A stretch of DNA of 64,000 nt, from contig NZ_CABPSL010000011.1 in the NCBI RefSeq assembly GCF_902459665.1, positions 1 to 64,000 on the forward strand. The letters are read 5' to 3'. Position 1 is the first letter of the stretch, and each line of letters begins with the position of its first letter. Below the pieces are notes generated by a model. The model saw only the letters and a list, made by a program, of their open reading frames with translations, did not search any database and was not told where the DNA came from. Origin of the DNA: Pandoraea cepalis (GTDB taxonomy: Bacteria; Pseudomonadota; Gammaproteobacteria; Burkholderiales; Burkholderiaceae). Position numbers and translations under genes: made by a program. Below, in pieces: positions 8,117 through 17,587 of this stretch.

Positions 8117-9529
8117 ATGTCCCGCCAACACGCCCTTGACCACATCGATCGTCACTTCGCCTCCGGCGACTTCCTCGCGGATCTGCAGCGCCGCGTCGCG
8201 TTGCCCACCGAGAGTCAGCGCCCCGAGCGCGCCGCCGTGCTTCGCGAGTATCTGGAGGCTGAAGTGGCCGCACCGCTCGCCGCGATGGGCTTCACCACCG
8301 AGATCGTCGCAAATGCCCAACCCGGCATGCCGCCGCTGCTGATTGCCGAACGCATCGAGGATGCGGCGTTGCCCACGGTCTTGCTCTACGGGCATGGAGA
8401 CGTGGTCAATGGCGACGACGCCCACTGGAGCCACGACCGCTCGCCCTGGCAACTGAGCGTTGAGGGCGACCGCTGGTTCGGCCGCGGCACCGCCGACAAC
8501 AAGGGACAGCACAGCATCAATTTCGCGGCGCTCGCCGCCGTGTTTGCCACGCGCGGGCGTCTCGGCTTCAACGCCAAGGCCATCGTGGAGATGGGCGAGG
8601 AAGTCGGTTCGCCGGGCTTGGCCGACGCCTGTGAACAGTATCGCCAGCGCCTCGCGGCCGACGTACTGATCGCTTCCGACGGACCGCGTCAGCGCGCAAG
8701 CGCCCCGACCGTATTTCTGGGCTCGCGTGGTGCGCTGCACTTCCGCTTGCGCTACCGCAACGACTTCGGTGCTCGTCATTCGGGAAACTGGGGCGGCGTG
8801 CTGGCAAACCCGGCGACCGTCATCGCCAATGCGTTGGCAAGTCTCGTCGACGGTCAGGGCCGCATCCGCATCAACGGCCTGGCCACACCGCCGATCCCGC
8901 CCCGTGTGCGCGAACTGGTCGCCTCGATGGAGATCGGCGCCGACGCAGGGGATCCGCCGTTGGCCGAGGGATGGGGCGAGCCGGGCCTGACGCCGGCCGA
9001 GCGTGTCTACGCCGCCAATACGCTCGAAGTCCTTGCCATGCGCAGTGGCAATTCCGATGCGCCGATCAGCGCCATACCGGCCAGCGCCGAAGCGGTCTGT
9101 CAATTGCGCTTCGTGGTCGGAACGCCGTGGCGCAACGCCAAGCGGCTCATCGAGGCGCATCTGGCGCGCGAAGGGCTTGCACGGGTTGAGGTGTCGATCG
9201 AAGCGTCGGGCGCCGCAACCCGTCTGGACCCGGATCATCCCTGGACACGATGGGCGCTCGACTCGATAGCGGCCTCCACCGGCAAAGTGCCGACGCTGCT
9301 GCCGAACCTGGGCGGCACGATCCCAAACGAAGGCTTCGTCGACACGCTCGGCCTCGCCACCCTCTGGGTGCCGCATTCGTATCCGAACTGCCGCCAGCAT
9401 GCGCCGGACGAGCATCTGCTGGCCGATGTGACGCACGAGGCGTTGCGCCTCATGACAGGGTTGTTCTGGGATCTGGGCGAGCAAGGGCCGGCCGTGCTGG
9501 CACAAGCACGCACCCGCTCACTGGTCTGA
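8117..9529 (+). CDS. M20 family metallopeptidase / amidohydrolase
   Basis: 470 residues with the di-zinc M20 core: YGHGDVV (His93), GRGTADNKG (bridging Asp127), MGEEVGS (Glu161-Glu162), ASDGPRQ, and the C-terminal His ligand in PHSYPNCRQHAPDEH. A dimerisation lid interrupts the catalytic domain at about 210-320, as usual. The family hydrolyses dipeptides, N-acyl amino acids or N-carbamoyl compounds in the cytoplasm. It heads a plus-strand gene set with a carrier, a porin and two aminotransferases, so it probably releases an amino acid that the aminotransferases then deaminate. The exact substrate is not visible. Confidence 0.88.
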   Translation: MSRQHALDHIDRHFASGDFLADLQRRVALPTESQRPERAAVLREYLEAEVAAPLAAMGFTTEIVANAQPGMPPLLIAERIEDAALPTVLLYGHGDVVNGDDAHWSHDRSPWQLSVEGDRWFGRGTADNKGQHSINFAALAAVFATRGRLGFNAKAIVEMGEEVGSPGLADACEQYRQRLAADVLIASDGPRQRASAPTVFLGSRGALHFRLRYRNDFGARHSGNWGGVLANPATVIANALASLVDGQGRIRINGLATPPIPPRVRELVASMEIGADAGDPPLAEGWGEPGLTPAERVYAANTLEVLAMRSGNSDAPISAIPASAEAVCQLRFVVGTPWRNAKRLIEAHLAREGLARVEVSIEASGAATRLDPDHPWTRWALDSIAASTGKVPTLLPNLGGTIPNEGFVDTLGLATLWVPHSYPNCRQHAPDEHLLADVTHEALRLMTGLFWDLGEQGPAVLAQARTRSLV

Positions 9530-9610
9530 CTGATTCGATTCGTACTGGCCGCGGCCCCGAAATGGCACGCGTTTACCCCCTTCACGTTGGCTTAATTGCA
9601 CTGAAAACCC

Positions 9611-10912
9611 ATGGAAACCGTTGCTACCCACAATGCGGTCGTGAAACCTGCGGGCAACCGGCCGCTTCGCCGTCTGATCGTCGCCAGCAGCATCGGCAAC
9701 GCGCTCGAGTGGTTCGACTTCGCGGCCTACGGCTTCTTTGCCGTGACAATCTCGAGGCTGTTTTTTCCCACGCACGACGACACCATCTCACTGTTGCTGA
9801 CGTTCGGCACGTTCGGGCTGTCATACGTATTCCGCCCACTCGGCGCGCTCGTATTGGGTCGTTATGCCGACAGGCGCGGACGCAAGGCGTCTTTGCTGAT
9901 GTCGCTGACGCTCACCACGATCGGCACGTTGATCTGCGCGTGCATTCCGACCTATGCCAGCATCGGCATCGCAGCGCCGATCGGCATGATGATCGCCCGC
10001 ATCCTGATCTCGTTTTCAACAGGTGGCGAGTTCGGCAGCGGCACGGCGTTAATGATCGAACAGCCGTCCAAGCGCAAGGCATTCCTGGCGAGCTGGCAAT
10101 TTTCCAGTCAAGGCATGAGCACGCTGCTCGCCTCGTTCGCCGGTCTCTTGCTCTCGACGCAGCTGACGCCGGCGCAGATCGAGAGTTGGGGGTGGCGCAC
10201 GCCGTTCGTGTTCGGTCTGCTTATCGCACCGGTGGGGCTGTATATCCGCAAGTACATCGACGACACGCTACCTGCCGAGACGTCGCGCGCCTCTCGCTCA
10301 AGCGTCGCCCCGATACGCGACTTGCTGCTGCACCATAAGGGTCGCGTTGCCCTGGCCGCCGGCCTCATGGCCGTGTCGACCGCCGCGAGCTACCTGATGA
10401 TCCTGTATATGCCGACCTACGCCGTGAAGGAGCTTCACATGCCGGCATCGTCGGGCTTCGCCGCCACGGTGGTCACGGGCGCCATCCTGATGATCATGAC
10501 ACCGTTCATGGGCCATCTGGCCGACCGCTATGGTCGCAGCCGCATGATGGTCGCCTCGGCGGCCGGCACACTGATCACGATCGTGCCGTGCTTCTATTGG
10601 CTGATCCAAGCCCCGTCGTTCGCGCTGCTCATGAGCATCATGGTGCTCGCCGGCGTGCTCAAGGCTGTGTACTTCGGTCCGCTGGCCGCAGTGCTTTCCT
10701 CTCTCTTTCCCACGCAGATGCGCAGTACTGGCCTGGGCTTCTCGTACAACATCGGCGTGATGGTGTTCGGCGGGTTCACGCCGTGGCTGGTCACCGTCCT
10801 CATCAAGTGGACCGGCAACGCTGTGTCGCCAAGCTTCTACCTGATGGGGTGCGCCGTGCTGAGCTTGCTCTGCATTGGCATCTACCACGCGAAGACCGAC
10901 AAGCACGTCTAA
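9611..10912 (+). CDS. MFS transporter, metabolite:H+ symporter (MHS) type
   Basis: A 433-residue carrier with about 12 membrane segments. NALEWFDFAAYGFFAV near residue 30 and VLGRYADRRGRKASL near residue 85 are the signature blocks of the MHS group (proline/betaine, ketoglutarate and dicarboxylate carriers). It starts 81 bases after the M20 peptidase and probably imports its substrate or a product. A small GC-rich hairpin with 6-bp arms sits at 10924-10940 just past the stop, but it has no T-run. Confidence 0.88.
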   Translation: METVATHNAVVKPAGNRPLRRLIVASSIGNALEWFDFAAYGFFAVTISRLFFPTHDDTISLLLTFGTFGLSYVFRPLGALVLGRYADRRGRKASLLMSLTLTTIGTLICACIPTYASIGIAAPIGMMIARILISFSTGGEFGSGTALMIEQPSKRKAFLASWQFSSQGMSTLLASFAGLLLSTQLTPAQIESWGWRTPFVFGLLIAPVGLYIRKYIDDTLPAETSRASRSSVAPIRDLLLHHKGRVALAAGLMAVSTAASYLMILYMPTYAVKELHMPASSGFAATVVTGAILMIMTPFMGHLADRYGRSRMMVASAAGTLITIVPCFYWLIQAPSFALLMSIMVLAGVLKAVYFGPLAAVLSSLFPTQMRSTGLGFSYNIGVMVFGGFTPWLVTVLIKWTGNAVSPSFYLMGCAVLSLLCIGIYHAKTDKHV

Positions 10913-11033
10913 GGCATCAACCCGCGGCGGTAACCGCCGCAACCGTCCACGTTCGCCCCGACGCTGCTGTCGTCGCAAGACGCCCTCAGCCAGGGAAATC
11001 ACTCACCGATACCCGACATCGCACTTGCGATTG

Positions 11034-11066
11034 TCGACCTGATTAGTACTCCAAAACAGAGGTCGA
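11034..11066 (+). promoter_or_regulatory. Inverted repeat covering the porin ribosome binding site
   Basis: TCGACCT (11034-11040) and AGGTCGA (11060-11066) can pair in the mRNA. The right arm contains part of the AGAGGT ribosome binding site (11058-11063) of the porin gene that starts at 11069. It could gate translation, or it could be chance. Confidence 0.35.
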
Positions 11067-11068
11067 TA

Positions 11069-12205
11069 ATGTTGTTGAAATCACTCACGCACCACCACCC
11101 GTCCACTCACCGCAATGCCCGTCGAGCGCACGCGCTGACTGCCGCAAGCCTCGCTGCGGCCTGCCTGCTGTCCTGGCACTCGGCGCAGGCGCAATCGAAC
11201 GTTCAGGTCTACGGCATTCTCGACGCGGGCCTGACGATGATCAACAACGCCGGCGGCAGCTCGCAGGCATTGCTCGACACGGGTGTCATGCAAGGGAACC
11301 GGCTGGGATTCCGGGGCATCGAGGATCTTGGCGGCGGCCTGAAAAGCTTTTTCACGCTCGAAACCGGCTATTCTCTGGCAACGGGCCAGACCGGCCAAGG
11401 CGGCGTTTTCTGGGGCCGAAAGGCCTGGGTCGGCTTGACGCAGGCGGGGGTGGGCACGATCACCATCGGGCGCCAATACGACTTCATGTTCGAAGCGCTC
11501 GGCGCATACAACCATGCCACGCTCAGCACCGGCGGTTACGGCAACACGCCGCTCGACAATGACCGCGTGAGCGGCCAGCGCTTCAACAATGCGGTGAAGT
11601 TCGTCACCGCGGACATGGCCGGCGTCAAGATCGGTGCGGCCTACGGCTTCGCCAACCAGGACAGCACCAATGTCGGTACGGCAGCGCATACGACGAGCTT
11701 TGGCGCGAACTACTCGCACGGACCGCTGAACGTGGGCGCGGCGTATACCTATATCGGCAAGGGTTCGGTCGCCATTACCCAATTGGTGACCAACTCGGTC
11801 ACGACCAACCTCGGTGGCGCGGCCGCGAAGATCGCCGGCGTGGGTGGCACGTACGACATCACGCGTGACATTATCGTCAACGCGATGTTCACGCGCGCGG
11901 AATACGTCGGCGCGACCAGCGCCACTTCAGGCACTTTCTTCAACTATCTGGCCGGCATTGCCTGGCAGGCGACGCCGGCATGGCGCTATGGGTTCGGATA
12001 CACCTACACCGCGTTTCGCGGCGGAAGTTATCAGCAGGGCAACCTGACCGCGGACTATTTCCTCTCGAAACGCACCGATGTGTATGCACAGCTCATCGGT
12101 CAGCATGCGGGCGGCACCGCGCCGCGCGCGGACATCATCAGCCTGACGGGCTCATCGACACCGAACCAGGTGCTGATGCGCATCGGCATGCGGCATACGT
12201 TCTGA
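11069..12205 (+). CDS. Gram-negative porin, general diffusion type
   Basis: 378 residues. A long signal peptide ends at AQA before QSNVQVYGILDAGL, the start of the first beta strand. NRLGFRGIEDLGGGLK and FFTLETGYSL are the usual strand 2-3 blocks of the trimeric 16-strand porins of beta-proteobacteria, and the C-terminus is RHTF with the terminal Phe that the BAM machinery recognises. It lets small solutes cross the outer membrane and probably serves uptake for the surrounding catabolic genes. A second porin of the same family lies at 14911-16029. Confidence 0.92.
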   Translation: MLLKSLTHHHPSTHRNARRAHALTAASLAAACLLSWHSAQAQSNVQVYGILDAGLTMINNAGGSSQALLDTGVMQGNRLGFRGIEDLGGGLKSFFTLETGYSLATGQTGQGGVFWGRKAWVGLTQAGVGTITIGRQYDFMFEALGAYNHATLSTGGYGNTPLDNDRVSGQRFNNAVKFVTADMAGVKIGAAYGFANQDSTNVGTAAHTTSFGANYSHGPLNVGAAYTYIGKGSVAITQLVTNSVTTNLGGAAAKIAGVGGTYDITRDIIVNAMFTRAEYVGATSATSGTFFNYLAGIAWQATPAWRYGFGYTYTAFRGGSYQQGNLTADYFLSKRTDVYAQLIGQHAGGTAPRADIISLTGSSTPNQVLMRIGMRHTF

Positions 12206-12238
12206 ATCGCGGACCGGCAATCAATCAGGGAGTTAGGC

Positions 12239-13438
12239 GTGACGATGCAATCTCAGTATGGCGACGACGATTTCGGTGGCTGGCTTCTCTATCACTCAGT
12301 CGGTGCGTGGCCGGGACGCCAAACGCAGATCGCCGCAGCGCTGAGCGAGTTTGCTCGCGAGTGGTGCGCGCCCGACGACCGGCACTGGGCATCGGCATTG
12401 GCCAGCAAGCAGGCGCTTCTGGCCGATCTCACTACCCTGATAGGCGCCCCGCCGCACCAGGTGTCGCAGTGGTATACAGCGCAGAACGTGACCGACGCGC
12501 TGCACCGGTTTCTCGATGCGCTCGGTCCGGCGCGCTTGGCCGGCCGCACGATACTGGTGGCGGCAGACGCCTTCCCGAGCCTGCATTTTCTGCTGTCCGG
12601 GCTGGCGTCACGCTATGGCTATGCCCTTCGCACCGTGCCGCTGCGACCGAATGCCCACTATCTGCATGACGACGATTTCGTCGACGCCTGGAGCGACGAC
12701 GTGGCGTTGGCCGTGGTCACGTGGGTCTCGTCGCTGACGTCCAAGCGCGTCGACCTGCCACGGCTAGTGGCGCATGCACACTCGCGCCACAGCTTGCTGG
12801 CGCTGGACGTGACCCAAGGTCTCGGCATCGTGCCGTTCGACATCGTTCAGACGCCCGTGGATTTCCTGTGTGGCTCGACGCTCAAGTGGCTGGGCGGCGT
12901 GCCCGGCGCGGGTGTCGCGTGGATATCGCCGTCGCTCGATATCGACGCGCTCGCACCCGCCGCGCGGGGATGGTTCAGTCAAGGCAATCCGTTCAACTGG
13001 GATCTGGATCGCTTCGCATTCGCCCCCGATGCGCGACGGCTCGACACGGGCACGCCTTCGGTGCTGCCATTCCTCGCCTCGCGGCCCGGCGTGCGTTGGC
13101 TGCTCGACCAGCCGCCAGGCGCCTTGCGCGCCCACAACCGGGCGCTGTGCGACGCCATCATCGAAATGTCCGACCGCCTCGGGATCGCGCTGCTCTCGCC
13201 ACGCGACCCCAGCATGCGTGGCGGTAGCGTGATGCTGGGCTTGCCCGCGCGGACGGATCCCCAATCACTCATTGCGGCACTCGCCGCGCATCATGTGCAC
13301 GCCGATGTGCGCGGGACCACGTTGCGCCTGTCGCCGGGTCCCTGCACGACGATGTCCGGGGTCCAGCGAATGGCGCACGTGCTGTCGGGCGCACCGTCCG
13401 GCGTGGCAGCCCGTGCCGTTCAAGGAACGGGCACATGA
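12239..13438 (+). CDS. Aminotransferase class V-fold PLP enzyme
   Basis: 399 residues. PLP-site residues are visible: Asp190 with Gln in LALDVTQGLG and the Schiff-base Lys216 in CGSTLKWLGG. The fold class includes kynureninase, cysteine desulfurase and several aminotransferases. The GTG at 12239 sits seven bases after CAGGGA, and an ATG two codons later (12245) is the alternative start. Two genes on lies a class I aminotransferase, so one substrate amino acid may be processed by both. Which reaction this enzyme performs cannot be told from the sequence. Confidence 0.82.
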   Translation: MTMQSQYGDDDFGGWLLYHSVGAWPGRQTQIAAALSEFAREWCAPDDRHWASALASKQALLADLTTLIGAPPHQVSQWYTAQNVTDALHRFLDALGPARLAGRTILVAADAFPSLHFLLSGLASRYGYALRTVPLRPNAHYLHDDDFVDAWSDDVALAVVTWVSSLTSKRVDLPRLVAHAHSRHSLLALDVTQGLGIVPFDIVQTPVDFLCGSTLKWLGGVPGAGVAWISPSLDIDALAPAARGWFSQGNPFNWDLDRFAFAPDARRLDTGTPSVLPFLASRPGVRWLLDQPPGALRAHNRALCDAIIEMSDRLGIALLSPRDPSMRGGSVMLGLPARTDPQSLIAALAAHHVHADVRGTTLRLSPGPCTTMSGVQRMAHVLSGAPSGVAARAVQGTGT

Positions 13439-13641
13439 GCGTTCTCACCGCGCGCCCTGCCGCCCTTGCCCCGACGCATCGCCACACGCGTCCGCGCTCG
13501 CGTGGCATTGCCTGCACATTGACCGGTCCGCCCGCAGGCCCGCTCGCCTGACGCGCATCGCGCACGCTCCACACCTCGCATGGCAATGCCGGCCGATGTC
13601 CGGCGCCCCTCCGATCCCGAGATTCGCAAGGAATCTGCATC

Positions 13642-14832
13642 ATGAAACTGGCCAAACGCATCACCAACACCTCACCGAAATCGTTCGGCATGTACGAGAT
13701 GGCGAGCCGCCTCGACGGCGACACCACCGATCTGATCCATCTCGAAGTGGGTTTGCCGCATGCCGACACGCCGCTGCCCATCAAGCAAGCGGCGGCCGAC
13801 TCGCTCATGCGCGGCGACGTGCACTACAGCGACATGCGCGGCCTGCCAGCGCTGCGCGAAGTGCTCGCCGACAAGCTGCGTCGCCAGAATCGTCTCGACG
13901 TGGGATCGAACGACGTGCTCGTCACGAATGGCTTGACGCACGGTTCGTTCGCGGCTTTTTTTGCACTGCTCGACGAGGGCGATGAAGTCATTCTCCTGTC
14001 GCCTTACTATCCGCAACACATTGGCAAGATCGAACTGGCTGGCGCACGCCCTGTCATTGTCCCGCTCGACCGTGAGAACGGCTTCGCGATCGACGCACGG
14101 ACCATTGCGGCCGCTATCACGCCGCGAACGCGCATGCTTGTGCTGGTCAATCCGGCCAACCCCACCGGACGTGTCTACCGGCGCGACGAACTGGAGGCCG
14201 TGGCAAAGCTCGCCATCGCGCACGATCTTGTCGTGGTATCCGATGAAGTCTATGAAGACATCACTTACGACGGGGCACAGCACATCAGCATCGCATCGCT
14301 GCCCGACATGCAGGCGCGCACCGTGACGCTGTTTGCATTCACCAAGTCCTATGCGATGGATGGCTGGCGTATCGGGTATCTCACCGCGCCGTCCTGGTTG
14401 ATGCCCGGCATCGTGAAAATAACGGCGAACGACGTGACGCACGTCAACACCTTCATCCAGGCGGGCGCACTGGAGGCCATCGCCTCGCAAGGCGCAGCGC
14501 TGCGCGACATGATTGCGCAGGACGACATCAAGCGCCGCATTATGCTTGAACGCCTCAACGCGATGCCCAACGTGCGCTGCGACCGTGTCGAAGGGACGAT
14601 CTACGCGTTTGCCGATGTGCGCGCGACCGGTGTGCCCTCGCAGCAGCTCGCGGAGCAAATTCTGCGTGAAGCGCGCGTGGTGGTCGAGGCGGGAAGCTTC
14701 TACGGTGGTGAAGGCGAGGGCTTCCTGCGGCTGTGCTTCGGGTCGGCGTCGCGCGACCAGGTGGTGCAAGCGATGGATCGATTGCACGCGTTTTTCGAAC
14801 GTCTTGCGCATCGCACCGCAACCAACGCCTAA
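13642..14832 (+). CDS. Class I/II PLP-dependent aminotransferase
   Basis: 396 residues of fold-type I. NPANPTGRV (Asn173), SDEVYEDI (Asp201), FTKSYAMDGWRIGY (Lys235 Schiff base; the Arg in WRIGY) and a C-terminal RLCFGSA with the carboxylate-binding Arg are all present. It should transfer the amino group of an amino acid to a 2-oxo acid. The start at 13642 follows AAGGAA. The 203 bases before it (13439-13641) show no gene. A GC-rich hairpin at 14848-14883 follows the stop. Confidence 0.9.
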   Translation: MKLAKRITNTSPKSFGMYEMASRLDGDTTDLIHLEVGLPHADTPLPIKQAAADSLMRGDVHYSDMRGLPALREVLADKLRRQNRLDVGSNDVLVTNGLTHGSFAAFFALLDEGDEVILLSPYYPQHIGKIELAGARPVIVPLDRENGFAIDARTIAAAITPRTRMLVLVNPANPTGRVYRRDELEAVAKLAIAHDLVVVSDEVYEDITYDGAQHISIASLPDMQARTVTLFAFTKSYAMDGWRIGYLTAPSWLMPGIVKITANDVTHVNTFIQAGALEAIASQGAALRDMIAQDDIKRRIMLERLNAMPNVRCDRVEGTIYAFADVRATGVPSQQLAEQILREARVVVEAGSFYGGEGEGFLRLCFGSASRDQVVQAMDRLHAFFERLAHRTATNA

Positions 14833-14847
14833 GCCCAGCCATGCCGA

Positions 14848-14883
14848 TCGGGTGGGGCGGCGCCCCGGAGCCGCCCCACCCGA
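14848..14883. terminator. Hairpin between convergent genes, probable bidirectional terminator
   Basis: A perfect 14-bp stem (14848-14861 with 14870-14883) closes an 8-base loop between the convergent aminotransferase and porin genes. There is no clear T-run on either side, so termination may be less efficient or factor-assisted. Confidence 0.6.
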
Positions 14884-14910
14884 ATCTCGGAGCGGCATCC
14901 GCCGACGGCT

Positions 14911-16029
14911 TCAGAAGGTGTGGCGAATGCCGATGCGCGTCACGAATTGCGAATCGGTCGACGACGCCGAGATGACAGGGGCGAGGTTGGCGTATCGGGC
15001 GTCACCTGCGGCTTTTTGCCAGACGGCCATGACATAGAGGTCTGTGTGAACCGACAGCAAGTAATCGAGAATGGCATTGACCTCGTGGTACCGAGGTTGT
15101 GCGCCTGTCGCCGCCACCTTGCCAAAGGTGTAGTTGTAGCCGCCGCCGAGCAGCAGGGCCGGCGTGAGTTGGTAACTGCCGTCGATTTCCGCCACGTGGA
15201 AGGTGACCTTGCCGCCAATGCCGGCGCCCACCGACGGATCGAGATCCTTGAACTGCGTGTTGGTGTACTCCAGCGCCACGGCCGCCTTGCCGAAGCGATA
15301 GCGTCCGCCCGCACCGAAGACCTGATACGTGCCCGCAGCAATCCCGTAGTTGCCGTCGACGGTATTGGCGGGCGTCCATACGCCCTCGGGCACGGCGGTG
15401 TAAGGGTTCTTGACGCGCAGGTAGGCCACCGCGAACGACACCGGGCCATTGTCGTATTTCACGCCGCCGGTCACGACGCTGTTGCGCTGGAAATCGCCGG
15501 CCGTGTTGCCGAAGCCGAACAGTCCGCCGAACTGAAGACCGCTGTAGGAGATGCTCTGGTACTTGACCGAGTTGCTGATGCGGAAATCGATGCCGGTGTT
15601 ATCGACATCGCCGGCATGCGGGAACAAAATCCCCCATTGCCCAACGGATACGAGCGGCCCCAGATAGTCCGCCACAAAGTCATTCTGTCGGCCAATGGTG
15701 ATCGTGCCGTACACCGGGTTCGTCAATCCCACATAAGCGGCCCGGCCAAACATCCGACCGCCTTGCAGCAGCGTGCCGCGCATGATGTCGAATCCATTTT
15801 CTAACCGGAAGATCGCCTTGGTTCCGCCGCCGAGATCCTCCGCACCGGTCACGCCCCAGCGGCTGCCCTGGATGATGCCGCTCACGGCCTGGGTCGACGA
15901 CGCCCCACCCTGATTGTTGGCAAAATCGATACCCGCATCGAGAATGCCATACAGCGTTACGCTGCTTTGCGCATGAGCGATCTGGCCGATCGACGCAAGC
16001 ACGAGGGCCGCCAGCAAGGACTTTTTCAT
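14911..16029 (-). CDS. Gram-negative porin, general diffusion type
   Basis: 372 residues. The signal peptide MKKSLLAALVLASIGQIAHA is cleaved before QSSVTLYGILDAG. SRWGVTGAEDLGGGTKAIF and FRLENGFD are the conserved early strands, and the protein ends in RHTF. It is the last gene of the minus-strand series HpcH-type aldolase, MFS, FAD oxidase, porin, starting 124 bases after the oxidase stop. It probably supplies outer-membrane entry for that pathway's substrate. Confidence 0.92.
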   Translation of the reverse strand: MKKSLLAALVLASIGQIAHAQSSVTLYGILDAGIDFANNQGGASSTQAVSGIIQGSRWGVTGAEDLGGGTKAIFRLENGFDIMRGTLLQGGRMFGRAAYVGLTNPVYGTITIGRQNDFVADYLGPLVSVGQWGILFPHAGDVDNTGIDFRISNSVKYQSISYSGLQFGGLFGFGNTAGDFQRNSVVTGGVKYDNGPVSFAVAYLRVKNPYTAVPEGVWTPANTVDGNYGIAAGTYQVFGAGGRYRFGKAAVALEYTNTQFKDLDPSVGAGIGGKVTFHVAEIDGSYQLTPALLLGGGYNYTFGKVAATGAQPRYHEVNAILDYLLSVHTDLYVMAVWQKAAGDARYANLAPVISASSTDSQFVTRIGIRHTF

Positions 16030-16153
16030 TGGATGCCACCTTTTACGATGAGGAAAGTGCTATGGGCTCGCCCGGCGTCCGGGCGTGAGGAATTCGTCCA
16101 GGTACCGAGCGCCGGTGCTGGACGAGCAAAAAAGCGTATTCGGCGACGCCGGC

Positions 16154-17551
16154 TCAGGCAGCCGGCAAGACCTTGCCTGGATTCAGAATGCCGTGCGGGT
16201 CGAGCGCCGCTTTCACCGCTCGCATAGCCGCCAACTCGGCCGGGCTTCGGGTGTAGCCGAGCACATTGCGCTTCTTGGCGCCAATGCCGTGTTCGGCGGA
16301 CACCGAGCCGCGATACTCCCGCACGATGCCGTAGACGAGTGATTCGACGGCGTCGACGGTGGCCGCGTCGGCGCCGGGCACCTGCACGATCAGGTGCAGA
16401 TTGCCGTCACCCAGATGGCCATAGGTCAGCACGGTACTCTCGGGCCATCGGGCGCGTAACGCTGCGTCGGTTTGCTGCGCGGCACGTCCGATGTCGGCGA
16501 TCGCAAAGCTCACATCGAACGCGATGAGATCGGGCATCAGAATCGGAAATTCGGCAGTCGCGTCGCGCACGTGCCAGAATGACGCCGCATCGGACTGGGA
16601 TTGCGCGAGCGAAGCATTCTCGATCACGCCCGACTCGAACATCTCCCCGAGAAAATTCTCGAACGCCTGCTGGTGTTGCGGGCCATCGGCGCCCGCCGAC
16701 TCCATCAGCACGTAGAACTGATGCTGGGTGTCGAGCGGCGAGCGCAGGGCCGGCACGTTGGCGAACATATAGCCGGTGAAACTGGGCCACATGACTTCGA
16801 AGGCCGACACCCCGGTGGGCAGGCATTGCTGCGCCCGCCTGAGCAGGCGCGTCACGCTGTCGTAGTCCGCCAGCCCGCACCAGGCGGTCGCCACCCCGGC
16901 CGCCTGCGCGTGCAGCCGGAGTACCGCGCGTGTGATGATGCCCAGCGTGCCCTCACTGCCGATCATCAAGTGGCGCAGGTCGTAGCCGGCGTTGTTCTTG
17001 ACCATCTTGTGCGTGCCGTCGAGCACGCTGCCGTCGGCCAGCACGACCTCGATGCCCAGCACCTGATCGCGTGCCATCCCATATTTGATGACGCGGTTGC
17101 CGCCGGCGTTGGTCGCGAGATTGCCGCCAATCGTACAACTGCCGCGGGCCCCGAGATCAAGCGCAAACATGAAGCCCGCCGCGGTCGCCGCCTCCTGCAC
17201 GGCCTCCAGCGTCGCGCCCGTCTGCACGGTGACCGTCGCCGAGATGTCGTCGATGGCTTCGATCTCCCGCATGCGCTCCAGGCTCAAGGCGATGTCGTTC
17301 GCTCCGGTACACGCGCCGCCGGCCAGTCCCGTCAACCCGCCCTGCACCACCAACGGCTGGCGAAAGCGGTGGCAGATGGCCAGTGCACGCGAGACATCGG
17401 CGGTCGTACGCGGACGCAAAAGCGCAAGCGGAGCTTCGCCGGGCAGGCCGCTCCAGTCGGCTGAACGACGCTCGGCAATTTGCGCGTGCAAACTGACGAT
17501 GTCGTCACCGAGTTCGGCAAGCAGAACAGACAGTACGTCGGGATACGACAT
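16154..17551 (-). CDS. FAD-linked oxidase (GlcD/D-2-hydroxyacid dehydrogenase type)
   Basis: 465 residues from the chosen start. The FAD domain contains VQGGLTGLAGGACTG and the C-terminal domain TYGHLGDGNLHLIV and SAEHGIGAKKR, the metal and substrate block of D-2-hydroxy acid dehydrogenases. An open frame extends ten codons further back, but AAGGAG (17559-17564) lies seven bases from the ATG at 17551, which decides the start. It lies 36 bases after the ACS-type carrier. With an HpcH-type aldolase upstream, it may oxidise a hydroxy acid made or used by the aldolase. Confidence 0.88.
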   Translation of the reverse strand: MSYPDVLSVLLAELGDDIVSLHAQIAERRSADWSGLPGEAPLALLRPRTTADVSRALAICHRFRQPLVVQGGLTGLAGGACTGANDIALSLERMREIEAIDDISATVTVQTGATLEAVQEAATAAGFMFALDLGARGSCTIGGNLATNAGGNRVIKYGMARDQVLGIEVVLADGSVLDGTHKMVKNNAGYDLRHLMIGSEGTLGIITRAVLRLHAQAAGVATAWCGLADYDSVTRLLRRAQQCLPTGVSAFEVMWPSFTGYMFANVPALRSPLDTQHQFYVLMESAGADGPQHQQAFENFLGEMFESGVIENASLAQSQSDAASFWHVRDATAEFPILMPDLIAFDVSFAIADIGRAAQQTDAALRARWPESTVLTYGHLGDGNLHLIVQVPGADAATVDAVESLVYGIVREYRGSVSAEHGIGAKKRNVLGYTRSPAELAAMRAVKAALDPHGILNPGKVLPAA

Positions 17552-17587
17552 TGGAAGACTCCTTCGGTCGACGGGATCCACGGATGT

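Noticed and set aside
8039-9505. Long minus-strand frame of 488 codons
   Set aside because: It lies fully antisense to the M20 peptidase, is rich in Arg, Ala and Gly from high-GC shadow translation and shows no domain.
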